Notes under the pieces: generated by a model
Told to the model about the DNA's origin: nothing
The model's database searches: none
Seen by the model: the letters and a program-made list of their open reading frames with translations, nothing else
Position numbers and translations under genes: made by a program
In this document: positions 22,071 through 31,699 of the stretch, piece by piece
Layout of the letters: every line of letters starts with the position of its first letter
How positions within the stretch are numbered: position 1 is the stretch's first letter
Origin: Perkinsus marinus ATCC 50983
Lineage: Eukaryota > Perkinsozoa > Perkinsida > Perkinsidae
Direction of reading: 5' to 3'
NCBI RefSeq assembly: GCF_000006405.1
Contig: NW_003200738.1
Coordinates: forward strand, 19,610 to 83,609
Length of the DNA: 64,000 nucleotides

Positions 22071-24614
22071 ATGAGTTGGAACCCTCTCCCCGGTGGAACA
22101 CTGTCCCAAGCCTCAGCGATGCCAGGAGGGACGCCTTCCTCGACTGCTGCTGCTGAAGTGGCTGTTCTACGTGGTAAGATCCATAGCATGGAGCAAGAGA
22201 TGCAGTCCTTGAGGACCCAGAGGGACAGCGTGAGGACAATACAGGTAGTATTTGGTTGTTGCCAATATAGGTGTGATTATCATATGTTAGTGCAGGTTGA
22301 GAACGAGCGTTTGAAAAATCAGATTGCTAGCCTTATAGAGACTGCCTCTAAGGAGAGAGCTCAAGCCCTGGAGCTTCAAAGGGCAGCTCTTGCAACTGGT
22401 GATGAGCTCAGAATCGATGCTTTGTGGTGGAGTTGGCCTCCTAGCAGGGCCAGCGGTCCCTCCGGCGTCCTTCGCCACATCGAGCCAGCCGTCCATACCT
22501 GCTGGTCGTTCGCCTCGGGCGCAGTACTCTCAAGTGCCGTTGAGTCGGCCTTACTCCGTCGACAATAGCCGACCGATGGGAGGCACTCAGTATTTGGAGA
22601 GACCGACACAAGGCAGTGTAGGACGGGAATACGCGATGATTACTATCTCGGGTGCTTTAGCATACACCTCCAATACCCTCATCGTCATCATCATCACAGT
22701 TGACACGACAACCCACTCGTGCTGTCCCTTCCCGAGGCACCAGTGTCAAGGCTTCCAGGACGATCTCGGAAGCATCATCACGACAACCACTATCATCACC
22801 ACCTGTGAGCGAACGGAGGGTAAGTGGTGGTCGTGGTGACGGTGTTGTTGGTATTGTCAACTTGGTCAGTTGAGATTTATAGAGCGGGCCGCTGTTGCAT
22901 TGGAGGAATGCAAGAAGAAGAATTTCCGGGAGGGCATTCCCTCTGTTAACAAAACTGACCATTTACACTTTCTCATGCACAGCCTACAGAGAGGAGAGTC
23001 TCCTATTGGCATTGACGCGGACTGCCGGGCTGAAATTCTGAGTCTTGGGAAGAACTCTCGGCAGTTCCTCGAGATTCTCGCTTTACTCGTACCGGTCGAT
23101 TCGGAGCTCCTGGACGCCCTCCCGATAACTGCATTGACGGGCACTCTGCGGTACGACTCGGAGACTGTGGAGAGGCTGGCAGCGAGACTGATAGCAGACG
23201 GCGATGGGAGGAGTTTTTTTGAACCCTTGCGCTCTGGAAACGAGGCTGGAAGAGTTGAATTACTGCGACTGTTGTGTAGAGTGTTGAGGGGCACTCGAGG
23301 CAGTTGTTCCGAATCGGTGGTAGAATCATTGAAAAGGGAGACCGACTCTCAACATAGTTTGCTGACACTGAGTAGGCTGGGTGGGACTCATGTAGGGCCA
23401 CATATATATCCCCACAGCTTCCGAGTTCATCGATCCCGCTGAAGTTAGTATTCCCTCGAATACGTGTCTTCATGTGTTGTATTTCCTTGCTGCGATGGCT
23501 GCTGAGGACAGCATAGAGTATGTCATGTCAGCCAGGGTATAGTGGAGGGGATCGGTGACTTCACTTCGACAAAGGAGTGTTTCAGCCCAACTCGCCAGGA
23601 GGTGGAACGCGGCCGAATATTGCCTGCCGCGTGGGGCTCCTTGCTTTTCAGCTGGCGTTACAGGAGATGGAATTCAGGTCGATTCAGTGTTATATGGATA
23701 GCAAGAGTTTCTGTGCTTTCAGGACACTGTCGCGGCTCCCCGGCTCTGGGATCTACCACCAATACGAGACTGGTACTCCTCTTCGTATTGACATATTTAA
23801 AGCTGCAGTCCATTTAGTAGTTCTCGAGTCGTCGTTGGTGAGCCTCTAGTAGACGCATTTCAGTTGTCATCCCTGGCTGCTGTGTGCTTGCAAAAACGCG
23901 CGTCTCACACGAAAGGGGAAATTCCGGCTGAATGCGAAGCTGATTGTCAAGGTATGTCTTCAGTTGAGATAACTGCTCACTTACATATGAGGTTATTGTC
24001 TCGGCAGCCGAGGTCCTCGTTCGGTTCTGATTGAAATCCCTACAGGCACGTCAGGGACGCGCTGTAACTGCTTAGCGTCGTATTTCGGAAAGCATCGGTG
24101 GGTGATCATCTCCTTGCTTTCTACTCTGAGGCTCATCGCAAAAGATCCGCTAGGACACACGGAACCTATTCAAGACTTCACTACTACTCTTCGGTAAGGC
24201 CAAACAATCCATTTGCATTCGGCTTGCAAGTTTGGAGTGTCAGACCCAGAGTACTCGGCTGTTCAATCTTTTGCTCGTTTTAGTATAGGGTCATTGCGTT
24301 TTCCTTCAGCGTCAGCCACGGACTATGCCTATATGAACTGTTTATACACGGTTCTATGGTGTGAAGGCAATCTGGTGGTCTGCGTTCTCATCTTAGTAGA
24401 GCCTTATAACGCATCCTATATCGATAGGTGTTATGCATAGTGCGTCATCAGTCGCTGCCGCGGGAGTATGACCATGAGCATAACTCGTCGTACTATCAAG
24501 GTACGGCTTGCTGAAGAACTTGAAGTTCATCAAAGAATGGCTCAGAAGCAATGGGGAATACGAATTGGATACAAACCTCACCTTGGGCTATCTGATGGGA
24601 AGCAAGTTCGATAA
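22071..24614 (+). CDS. Coiled-coil plus helical protein, at least 9 exons, unrecognised (3' end tentative)
   Basis: Exons 22071-22244, 22296-22398, 22445-22617, 22661-22819, 22870-23371, 23418-23536, 23586-23837, 23864-23951 and 24013-24193 join in phase. The product starts with a coiled coil (about residues 30-92), then a Pro/Ser/Arg-rich linker, then a long alpha-helical region rich in Leu. Beyond 24,193 (donor CG|GTAAGG) the exon choice is uncertain; one candidate last exon gives a basic tail and stops at TAA 24,614. Coiled coil, disordered linker and helical repeats recall ATRIP-type checkpoint adaptors, but I see no decisive motif. The intron at 23838-23863 would be only 26 nt; reading through it meets a stop at once. 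Confidence 0.6.
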
Positions 24615-24766
24615 AAGCAGACATAATGTTTCTCCATGCTCTATATGATACTTGCGCTATAGTATTCGGGCTCCGGAAAAGAAAAGACTATATTCGTTGC
24701 GTTCAATGACTCTTCTATTGCTGATCTATACTGCTGCTAATTAGCCGTCTACTCGCATATTTCAAC

Positions 24767-24838
24767 GGTTCTATGGTGTTACGGTTAGCACTCCAGACTC
24801 TGAATCTGGCGATCCGGGTTCAAATCCCGGTAGAACCT
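24767..24838 (+). tRNA. tRNA-Gln (CTG)
   Basis: 72-nt cloverleaf: acceptor GGTTCTA/TAGAACC, D arm GTGT..GCAC, anticodon arm CCAGA-CTCTGAA-TCTGG with anticodon CTG, T arm CCGGG-TTCAAAT-CCCGG. A T-rich stretch follows. All stems pair. Confidence 0.96.
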
Positions 24839-24947
24839 TGTTTGGCGAACATTAGCAATGTTTTCTCCAAACAGCGGATCTTCTCTATATCCATATAATT
24901 GATGATGCTCTACGCGTTTAACCTAGTTCCCATGTTGCTACATCAAC

Positions 24948-25020
24948 TAGCGGTTACTTGTTTCGGTCAAAGGACTTGTGGGTAATGAGCCTAGCACGCT
25001 ATCCACTGCGCCAAACTGCT
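24948..25020 (-). pseudogene. Relic of initiator tRNA-Met on the minus strand
   Basis: The D arm matches the array at 16.6-17.5 kb (GGCGCAGTGGATAGCGTG). The anticodon stem (CTAGG/CCCAC), T stem and acceptor each have mismatches. It is a dispersed, decayed copy 7.5 kb from the array. Confidence 0.7.
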
Positions 25021-25094
25021 GATGCAAGAATATTTGATGTTACCGGCTCGACTTGGAAGATCTGGTAGTCACACGTTTTTATTCCACGCGAGCA

Positions 25095-25637
25095 TTATGA
25101 GTTTAACGTACAGTGCATGTCGGTAACAGGAGTAGGTCGATCAGTGATTGACATGGTTTTCCGCGCACGCACGCATGGAGACCCTTGACTAGGCTTGAAT
25201 AAACAGGGTATATCACAACCATCAAACAGACGCAGCTTCCGAACCGCATCCCTGATGTTAGACCCGTCCTGATTTGCATGTACGAACGGTGCATCTCGAA
25301 ACTGTATTAACTTTGTCAAGCAACTCATCATAAAGTAACACTTTGAAAAACGTGTGCCAATCCATCATTGAACATCTTTACGATCATCTCGAACTCTCTC
25401 CGGTACTGGTTCTCGAATAGCTTCCGGCTTGCTTGTGTATTTCCACGTCTCCCGAGCAGTAGCAAAGTCAAGTTCGTACTTGAGAGTTTCCTTCACCCGA
25501 TGACCGATGTAGAGTAGAGTCGGTACACCTGAGCGGCGAGCATAGCAAGTTGCCTTCCTTCCCAATGCGCACCAATCAAGTAAGCCACCGGCCAGAAGAC
25601 CCCCCACGTTCTGTACCAGGGTATTCGACTGCCAGTA
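25095..25637 (-). CDS. Unrecognised protein, last two exons (5' end unresolved)
   Basis: Exon 25374 to about 25637 and exon 25095-25340 join across a 33-nt GT-AG intron (25341-25373) that removes an in-frame stop. The product contains a Gly/Leu-rich start, a Cys-containing stretch, a charged region (RETWKYTSKPEAIREPVPER) and a Cys-rich tail. No family recognised. The upstream acceptor is probably near 25,637 and further 5' exons were not identified. It might belong to the gene just upstream (stop at 25,886) only if that stop is bypassed, which I think unlikely. Confidence 0.45.
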
Positions 25638-25885
25638 TAAACCATCAGATGGAACTGATATTAAACGGGGTGACTCAGAGGAACACCACAGCCATTAGTA
25701 TGGTGAGATAGATTAGCTATATCGCGTCACGCAGTTGATGATTCACTTCACAGAATTGTTGTGAATAATCGATACCTCTCGAGAGATCAATCGTTTGTAC
25801 AACAGAAATGCTCAATGCGGCAGTAGTGAATCCAAGTTATATCCAAAGGAGTCCATAGTATATGAAATAATCGCACTATGTCATG

Positions 25886-26866
25886 TCAAACATCGTCATC
25901 ATCATTATGTTTTAGAAGAGCGGCAACCTCCTTATCAGAATAGATTTTCCGTCGATGCCTTAACGCCGGCTCTCCGTCGAAGCTCCTACTGCTGCTACTC
26001 CTACGATCCATCATTTCCACACAGTTACCTGTACCCTTTGCTATCGAGGACAACTCCGAACTGTTCTTACTGTCTGTCCCATAACCAGTAGTTGCCAAGA
26101 ATTTCGCCAATTTCGCTCGCCCGATGATTTGGGTAAGTTTTGGTACCAAACTCATCCGCTCTTGATGCTTCAAATTTCTCTTATCCAATCTATCCTGTAG
26201 ATCCAACTTGGTGTGCTCTAATGATATCTTCTTTTCCTACCCAGTATAATGATGAACCACCACTACTCAGTAAGATCAACCTCACCTTGTACACTTTGGT
26301 ATTCCGTGACATCCCTGTTGATAAAAGTTTTTTCAGATTTTCCCTTTTTTCTATCAGTCGTGGTACGAGTACCTCCAGCTGTTTGTTCTGGAAGGCCTCC
26401 CCATTGACAGCGTTATAGTAGGCCACCCTAGGTGACACCATTTTCCACAGTGGTGACACCAGGATTTTTACTACCGTAATTCTTCCATATATTCCTCGAT
26501 CCCTGACCGGCCTCGATCAAGCACCTCCTTCGTTGCTATACCCCGTAACGCCTCAGGAAGATACCCCATCACATCGTCGTAATCATGTTCAAAAAAGTCA
26601 AGGATCTGGAGGTCCCAGGTTCGATTCCCAGTAGAGGCATTACGTCATCACCTGATCACGAGCTGCCAGCTCCCTATATGGATCTGCTCCTTCCTCGCTC
26701 TCCACCTCAGCATAGTCCTTCTTCGTGTCACCATAACGATACAGTCTGTCCACGAATCCTGTCAAGACTGATGTCAGCGGCATAGTGAAGCCAACCAACA
26801 ATAATAACACTAATGACAACACTGATCGATGAGGCAATCGGACGTTAAGCCTTCCCCTCGATAGGT
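25886..26866 (-). CDS. Secreted or membrane-anchored helical protein, 4+ exons, unrecognised
   Basis: Exons (minus) 26652 to about 26866, 26475-26605, 26286-26427 and 25886-26236 join in phase (introns 46, 47, 49 nt). Near the N-terminus is a hydrophobic stretch (VLSLVLLLLVGFTMPLTSVL) fitting a signal peptide or anchor. It is followed by acidic and then strongly charged helical sequence, a Ser/Arg block, and a C-terminal Asp run before TGA 25,886. The initiator ATG was not found in this exon, so a further 5' exon upstream of about 26,866 is likely. No family recognised. Confidence 0.6.
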
Positions 26867-27606
26867 CTGTAGGAAACTACAACTCGATCACACCTCCTAA
26901 TCTTTTATTGGTAAATGCACAACATTCCTATCCAGAAACGATGAGAAGATGTACAACATGGATCATAGCAGCAGCGCGATATTCCGATAATCATTTTGGT
27001 CACCATCACTTCCGTTCACACTCGGAGGCACACGAGTTACCCTCAGAGCTAGTGCGACGATGCGACTATGTGGATATCAAAACTTGACGAGATCTCAAGC
27101 TTACCCTTAACGAAGGTATCTACGTGATTGAAATAGCGTGATGAGAAGCCCCAGACGATACGTTTCAGTTGCTGTGGGGTTGAATTTACAACCGCAAATG
27201 TGTTTAGTGGAATTGTGGAGTCCTACTGCACTAACCCCAGGAATGTTATTTAGTGAGGGAAACGTTTGAGATCGAGCAGGCCGAGCGGGTCAAGGTCTAA
27301 ACGCTCTCTGGCGGCTATCTCTGAGTTGCCCGAGGAATGGTATGAAATTCATATACGCGAAAATACATTTCTATACCCTTTTCCTGACGGAAGACATCAT
27401 ATATACCCACTGAGCTAAGTGAATGGTATATGGACTATATCCACGATAGAGATAACTAAGTAGTACCTCTCTCAACGAGGGGAATGGATACTAGTAAAAT
27501 TCGCATGGACCTGCACTCAATCCTATAGGGAGGTCGCGACGCATCAATTAACAAGCGTGAACATTGCTTCTGTTCTACGAGGCCTGGCTGGGAGTAGGAG
27601 AGTCTC

Positions 27607-27801
27607 CAGTGCTGCAAAAAATGTTCGCTTTCCTCAGCTGAGCTCCAAGTTTTCCTCACTAATCATAGGATTTTATATACAAATTGGGAGAATACATACG
27701 ATCAGTGTACAAACACTCACAAGGATTTTCCAAATTTTCCTCAGAGTTTTCATATTGTCACCAACAAATGTGGTTGACCGTGCGCAAATTTTACCACACT
27801 G
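27607..27801 (-). mobile_element. Family-A MITE
   Basis: Starts CAGTGCTGCAAAAAATG, contains CCTCAGCTGAGCTC and the paired A/T-rich TTTTCC blocks, ends TTTTACCACACTG. No clear target duplication remains. Confidence 0.75.
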
Positions 27802-28061
27802 ATGGAGACTTACTCTGTGGCCTTCCAGTCAGTAACGAGAACTGCTGCTTTATCAAGTGAAGTAATAGGGAGTTCTGGAGAGGATCAATTTAGGTTCATA
27901 TGAGTCCTGGAAACTAATGAATTTCCCCCCCTAGGGAATCACCTCGATGACCACCCCACGTTTTGGAGTTCATCGCAATCGTCTCTCACCACGTTGCAGC
28001 ACCCATTTCTAGGCTTTCTCCTAGTTACCTCAGTTGTCGATCATAAAAGACTATTCCTCGG

Positions 28062-28218
28062 TAGTGTAGAAAAATATGCACATGGTCAACTACATGTGTT
28101 GGTGATGAGAATATGAAAATTCCGAGAGAATTTTGGGATTAAGCGTTAACTTCGATAATTAGTTTTGGAAACTCCTGAGCTCAGCTGAGGAAAGCAAACA
28201 TATATTCCATCATCGTTT
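28062..28218 (+). mobile_element. Family-A MITE, worn ends
   Basis: GTGTAGAAAAATATGCACATGG at the left, GAGCTCAGCTGAGGAAAGC then CATATATTCCATCATCG at the right. Same layout as the copies at 50.4-50.8 kb. Confidence 0.7.
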
Positions 28219-28645
28219 TCCAATGTAGGGCTGACCTGACTATCACTATTATTACCTCCACCAAGCGACAACGCTCTCATCATCAGCTCACACCGAGCCG
28301 CCTACGTATATCGAAGCTGTGGGTAGACGTCACGTATCATTGGATAAGACCTTCCATGGGTCTTACTTTACACACGTTGACACCAGGGTTCAAGTGGCCA
28401 CGTCGAGGGAAGTCAGTCTACCGAGGCGATGGTTGGATTGTCGCTCCTGAGCCCTCGTCGAAAGACGCTTGGTTGAAACTGATAGAAAAAGAGGAAGGGT
28501 AAATAAGGGCGTCCTTTGAGCGTAAGATCGCAAGTCGATCAGCCTTCGGCGTGCGCTTATTTTAGTGATGTAAGGCACTAATTTTAGTGACAGGCTCTGT
28601 TTGCCCCACGCAACAGTGCGCAGGTGATCAGCGTAATTTTTCTGA

Positions 28646-29435
28646 ATGTTACGTCGAGCTCTGGTCGGAGGTCTGAAGTGTTACCATCCCCCCACTAGGC
28701 TTTCAACTCCTCTGTATTCGGAGGGAGGTGCATTTACGGTTAATTGGTGAGCTTGAGCGATAATCATCAAATCTACTACTGCAATTCTGTGCAGGTGGCG
28801 TAATCGTTATGGTCTGTACTCCCGTAGACAGACCGACCCGATGTTGGCCGAATTCCTATTCCGTCAGCAAGTGAAGGAGTGGTTCTATGATGTGCCTTCA
28901 TACAACTACGCCGCTCTGGTTGGTTTTGCTCTTGGCATTCTAGTAGCGGTCATTTGGAGGCATTTCCTCTTCAACCCCGACGTGTACTGCCAACTCCTGA
29001 AGGCCCTCCACTACTACTCGCCTTTTTTGTAGTTATGTTCGTCGTCAAGAACTGCGTAAAATGTGGCCCGACCGACACAGACAATTCGCTTATGCTGTGC
29101 CTTACCTCAACCCCCAGCTGAAGAACCTCCTTCTACCGTAAGTTCACACCACATGGAGAATTCAACGACCGTTTTATCAGGTATAAGAACAGTTTCATCG
29201 ACAATGAGCCCGACTACGCCGATTACAACCCTGTAGGTCTCCGCCCTCAGCGTGTCATGGCCATTAGGCGCATACCAGGATTCTTCTGGGCGATACCCCA
29301 GTAAGTGTTCATTACGATCCGACTTGGGTCCTATCTTGTGTGAAAAGGTACTTCTTCGAGGACCCCCTCTATACTAGTTGCTCTACTAAAAATATGCAGA
29401 CGATATATAAGAAGTTGGGCTACTCTGAGCTATAA
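28646..29435 (+). CDS. Single-TM protein, paralogue 1 of a tandem pair (200 aa)
   Basis: Exons 28646-28746, 28795-28983, 29033-29137, 29181-29300 and 29348-29435 (101, 189, 105, 120, 88 nt) encode 200 residues. A short basic N-terminus precedes a segment with FLFRQQVKEWFYDVP, one transmembrane helix (YAALVGFALGILVAVIW) and a conserved soluble part with PDRHRQFAYAVPYLNP and FIDNEPDYADYNPVGLRPQR. The layout resembles small accessory subunits of mitochondrial inner-membrane complexes, but I cannot name the family. Paralogue 2 starts at 30,240 with the same five exon lengths. Both being intact argues that both are used. Confidence 0.82.
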
Positions 29436-30239
29436 TGTTGTATCATGGTTTTTTTTTCATAGTGAGGCTTAAGGCTTTCACTCGTGCACATCAGCCCCCC
29501 TCCCAGGGGTCTGTTATTGATCACTTCCTTATTCTCTCTCTGGGAAGCATGGATTTGATATTATCGGGTTTGTGGGTAAGCATTGTTTTTCACGTGTTGA
29601 GTTTAGATGTGCATAGTAAATAGCTGAACTCAATGGATGAAGTATTCTCTCACACCGACGGTTGTTTGCTATCGATTATATCTGTACATTGACACCTCAC
29701 GTTAGGCTCCCATAGAGACATAGATCTGCTTGAAGGCTTTCTTTGTAATTATTCCTTCGGATGAGGTTGAGGCTAACGAAGGGCTCATCTCCCGTAATTT
29801 CGTGGCGCGTGAGAATGTTGATCTGAGGTACCGATTTGTCGAAGCTCTTTGCATATTAGGCGGGTTATAACTATTATAGGAATAAATCGTGAATCGTCAA
29901 ACACCATTTTTGAGTTAGTCTGATATTCCCATGGGAAATTGCAGGGGGGGGGGGTTGCCTTAGTTCTCCATCACTCGTTAATAGTGATTGGGATCCGTCT
30001 CCCTCCTGTGACTGATGACTCGACTAGTAAGCAGACATTAAGTAGGAAAAGACGATTTAACCAACTCAATGAACGGATTGTACGCAGCGCAACTGTGCAC
30101 GCATACACATAAAGCGTGCGATGCGCGCACAAAATAAAGTTATCGGACGAATGACATGAAATAAGAATACTGATCATGTACGTGGAGTTCTTGATTTTCC
30201 AATAGTTACCTTTGTGGTTGTTAGAGGTGATATCTCCCA
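29436..30239. other. Spacer between the paralogues
   Basis: No exon chain recognised. It contains a run of about 12 G at 29,943-29,954, a likely assembly-sensitive spot, and presumably the promoter of paralogue 2. Confidence 0.4.
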
Positions 30240-31222
30240 ATGCTTCGTCGAGCCCTGTCGGGTGGCCTCAAATGTTACGGTCCTCCGATCAAACTCCGTA
30301 CCCCTATGTATTCTGAGGATGGGGTCCACACGACTCAATGGTTGGTCTACTCAAACTGGAGTGGTATTAGCAACTTGTCGTATTCAGGTGGCGTAATCGT
30401 TATGGTATATATTCCCGTAGACAGACCGACCCGATGTTGGCCGAATTCCTCTTTCGTCAGCAAGTAAAGGAGTGGTTCTATGATGTACCTTTATACAACT
30501 ATGCGGCACTTCTTGGGATGGCTCTTGGCATCCTAGTAGCTCTGGCGTGGAGACATTTCCTCTTCAATCCAGATGTGTAAGTTCTGTTGTCTCTTATAAT
30601 GTATAACGGGAGCACTTTCCTCATGATCATACCACGCCATTTCCCGATCTATTTCAAGAATTGCCACTCCGATGTCTGGTGGTTGACACCTCTCCGAGTG
30701 GTGTAGATCAATAGACGATATCCTTGTTATGCTACGACCCTAAGGCTTCGAGGAAGGATCTACTCCTACATCCGTTACAGTGTTCTGCATTACTCATCGT
30801 TGCGGTGCAGATACCTCCGTCGCCAGGAGCTGCGCAAGATGTGGCCTGATAGGCACAGACAATTCGCATATGCACTCCCATACCTCAATCCGCGACTCAA
30901 GAATATTCTTATGCCGTATGTATATTACCATGGTGGTGACTGTTGGATCACAACATCCCCTGCTGCCAGGTACACCAACAGTCTGATCGACAATGAGCCC
31001 GATTACGCCGATTATAACCCTATAGGACTCCGACCTCAGAGGGTTCGAGCCATACGCCGCTTGCCTGGACTCTTCTTCTCCATTCCCAGGTCGCCCTAAT
31101 CTAGTGTATGGTGTGAGTCTATGCTTTTTGACAGGTACTTCTTTGAGGATCCTTTGTACACTTCGGTGTCAACTCAGAATATGAGGAAAATCTACAACGA
31201 TATCAACTATTCTGAATTGTAG
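30240..31222 (+). CDS. Single-TM protein, paralogue 2 of a tandem pair (200 aa)
   Basis: Exons 30240-30340, 30388-30576, 30811-30915, 30970-31089 and 31135-31222 have exactly the same lengths as paralogue 1 and encode a closely related 200-residue protein. Differences concentrate in the first 35 residues and around the TM helix (YAALLGMALGILVALAW). Intron 2 has grown to 234 nt against 49 nt in the other copy, without one of the MITE families I recognise. Probably a local gene duplication; sub-functionalisation or dosage cannot be told from sequence. Confidence 0.82.
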
Positions 31223-31492
31223 TATTTGTTCCGGAAAAATGATTCTATTTCTTTTGACCATCTCCGTACAGCAGTCCCCATGTGAGGGTCTGTCAAATGC
31301 TTTCCGCACATTCGATGTTCTCAACATTTCACTTGAATTTTATCGACTTGTGTTACCTGACTACTGATATCTAGACAGCGACGATAAGCTCGTTGTTGCC
31401 ATTGAGATAACACTACACTGGAGAATGCCTTACAAGGCAACAGTCTGATTATCCTCCTCATCATGAACTCAGCTAAGGGACATATTATGGGG

Positions 31493-31655
31493 GATTGGGA
31501 GTGGAGAATAGAGGAGACATGATGACACAATCTACCACAATTGTCTGGCTCCGGATAGCGGTCTCGAACCTATTGGCAACCTATTATGTGTTCTGGCAAT
31601 GGCAAATTGTGTCATCATGTCTCCTCTACTCTTCACTTTGAGACAGCGCTACAAT
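31493..31655. repeat. Fold-back element (long inverted repeat)
   Basis: GAGGAGACATGATGACACAAT near 31,512 is matched in inverted orientation near 31,606 (ATTGTGTCATCATGTCTCCTC); similarity extends to about 30 bp per arm around a loop of about 70 bp. Nearby sequence (ACACTACACTGG, CAGCAGCAT) recurs around 38.47-38.56 kb, so this is probably part of another repeat family. Confidence 0.65.
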
Positions 31656-31699
31656 GAGGCAGCAGCATATCCTAGGTCCCTGTGTAAGTGTTGAGAAGA

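Larger units (their letters stand above)
26867..28645. other. Gene-poor stretch with two MITE copies
   Basis: Apart from the two family-A elements listed separately I find no exon chain. The first 150 bp may hold the 5' exon of the minus-strand gene above. Confidence 0.4.

Noticed and set aside
26606-26651. tRNA B-box-like sequence (GGTTCGATTCC) on the plus strand
   Set aside because: It lies wholly inside a 46-nt minus-strand intron, with no D arm or acceptor stem around it.
29943-29954. G12 homopolymer as a quadruplex or regulatory element
   Set aside because: A single G run cannot by itself be separated from a sequencing or assembly artefact, and nothing around it supports a function.
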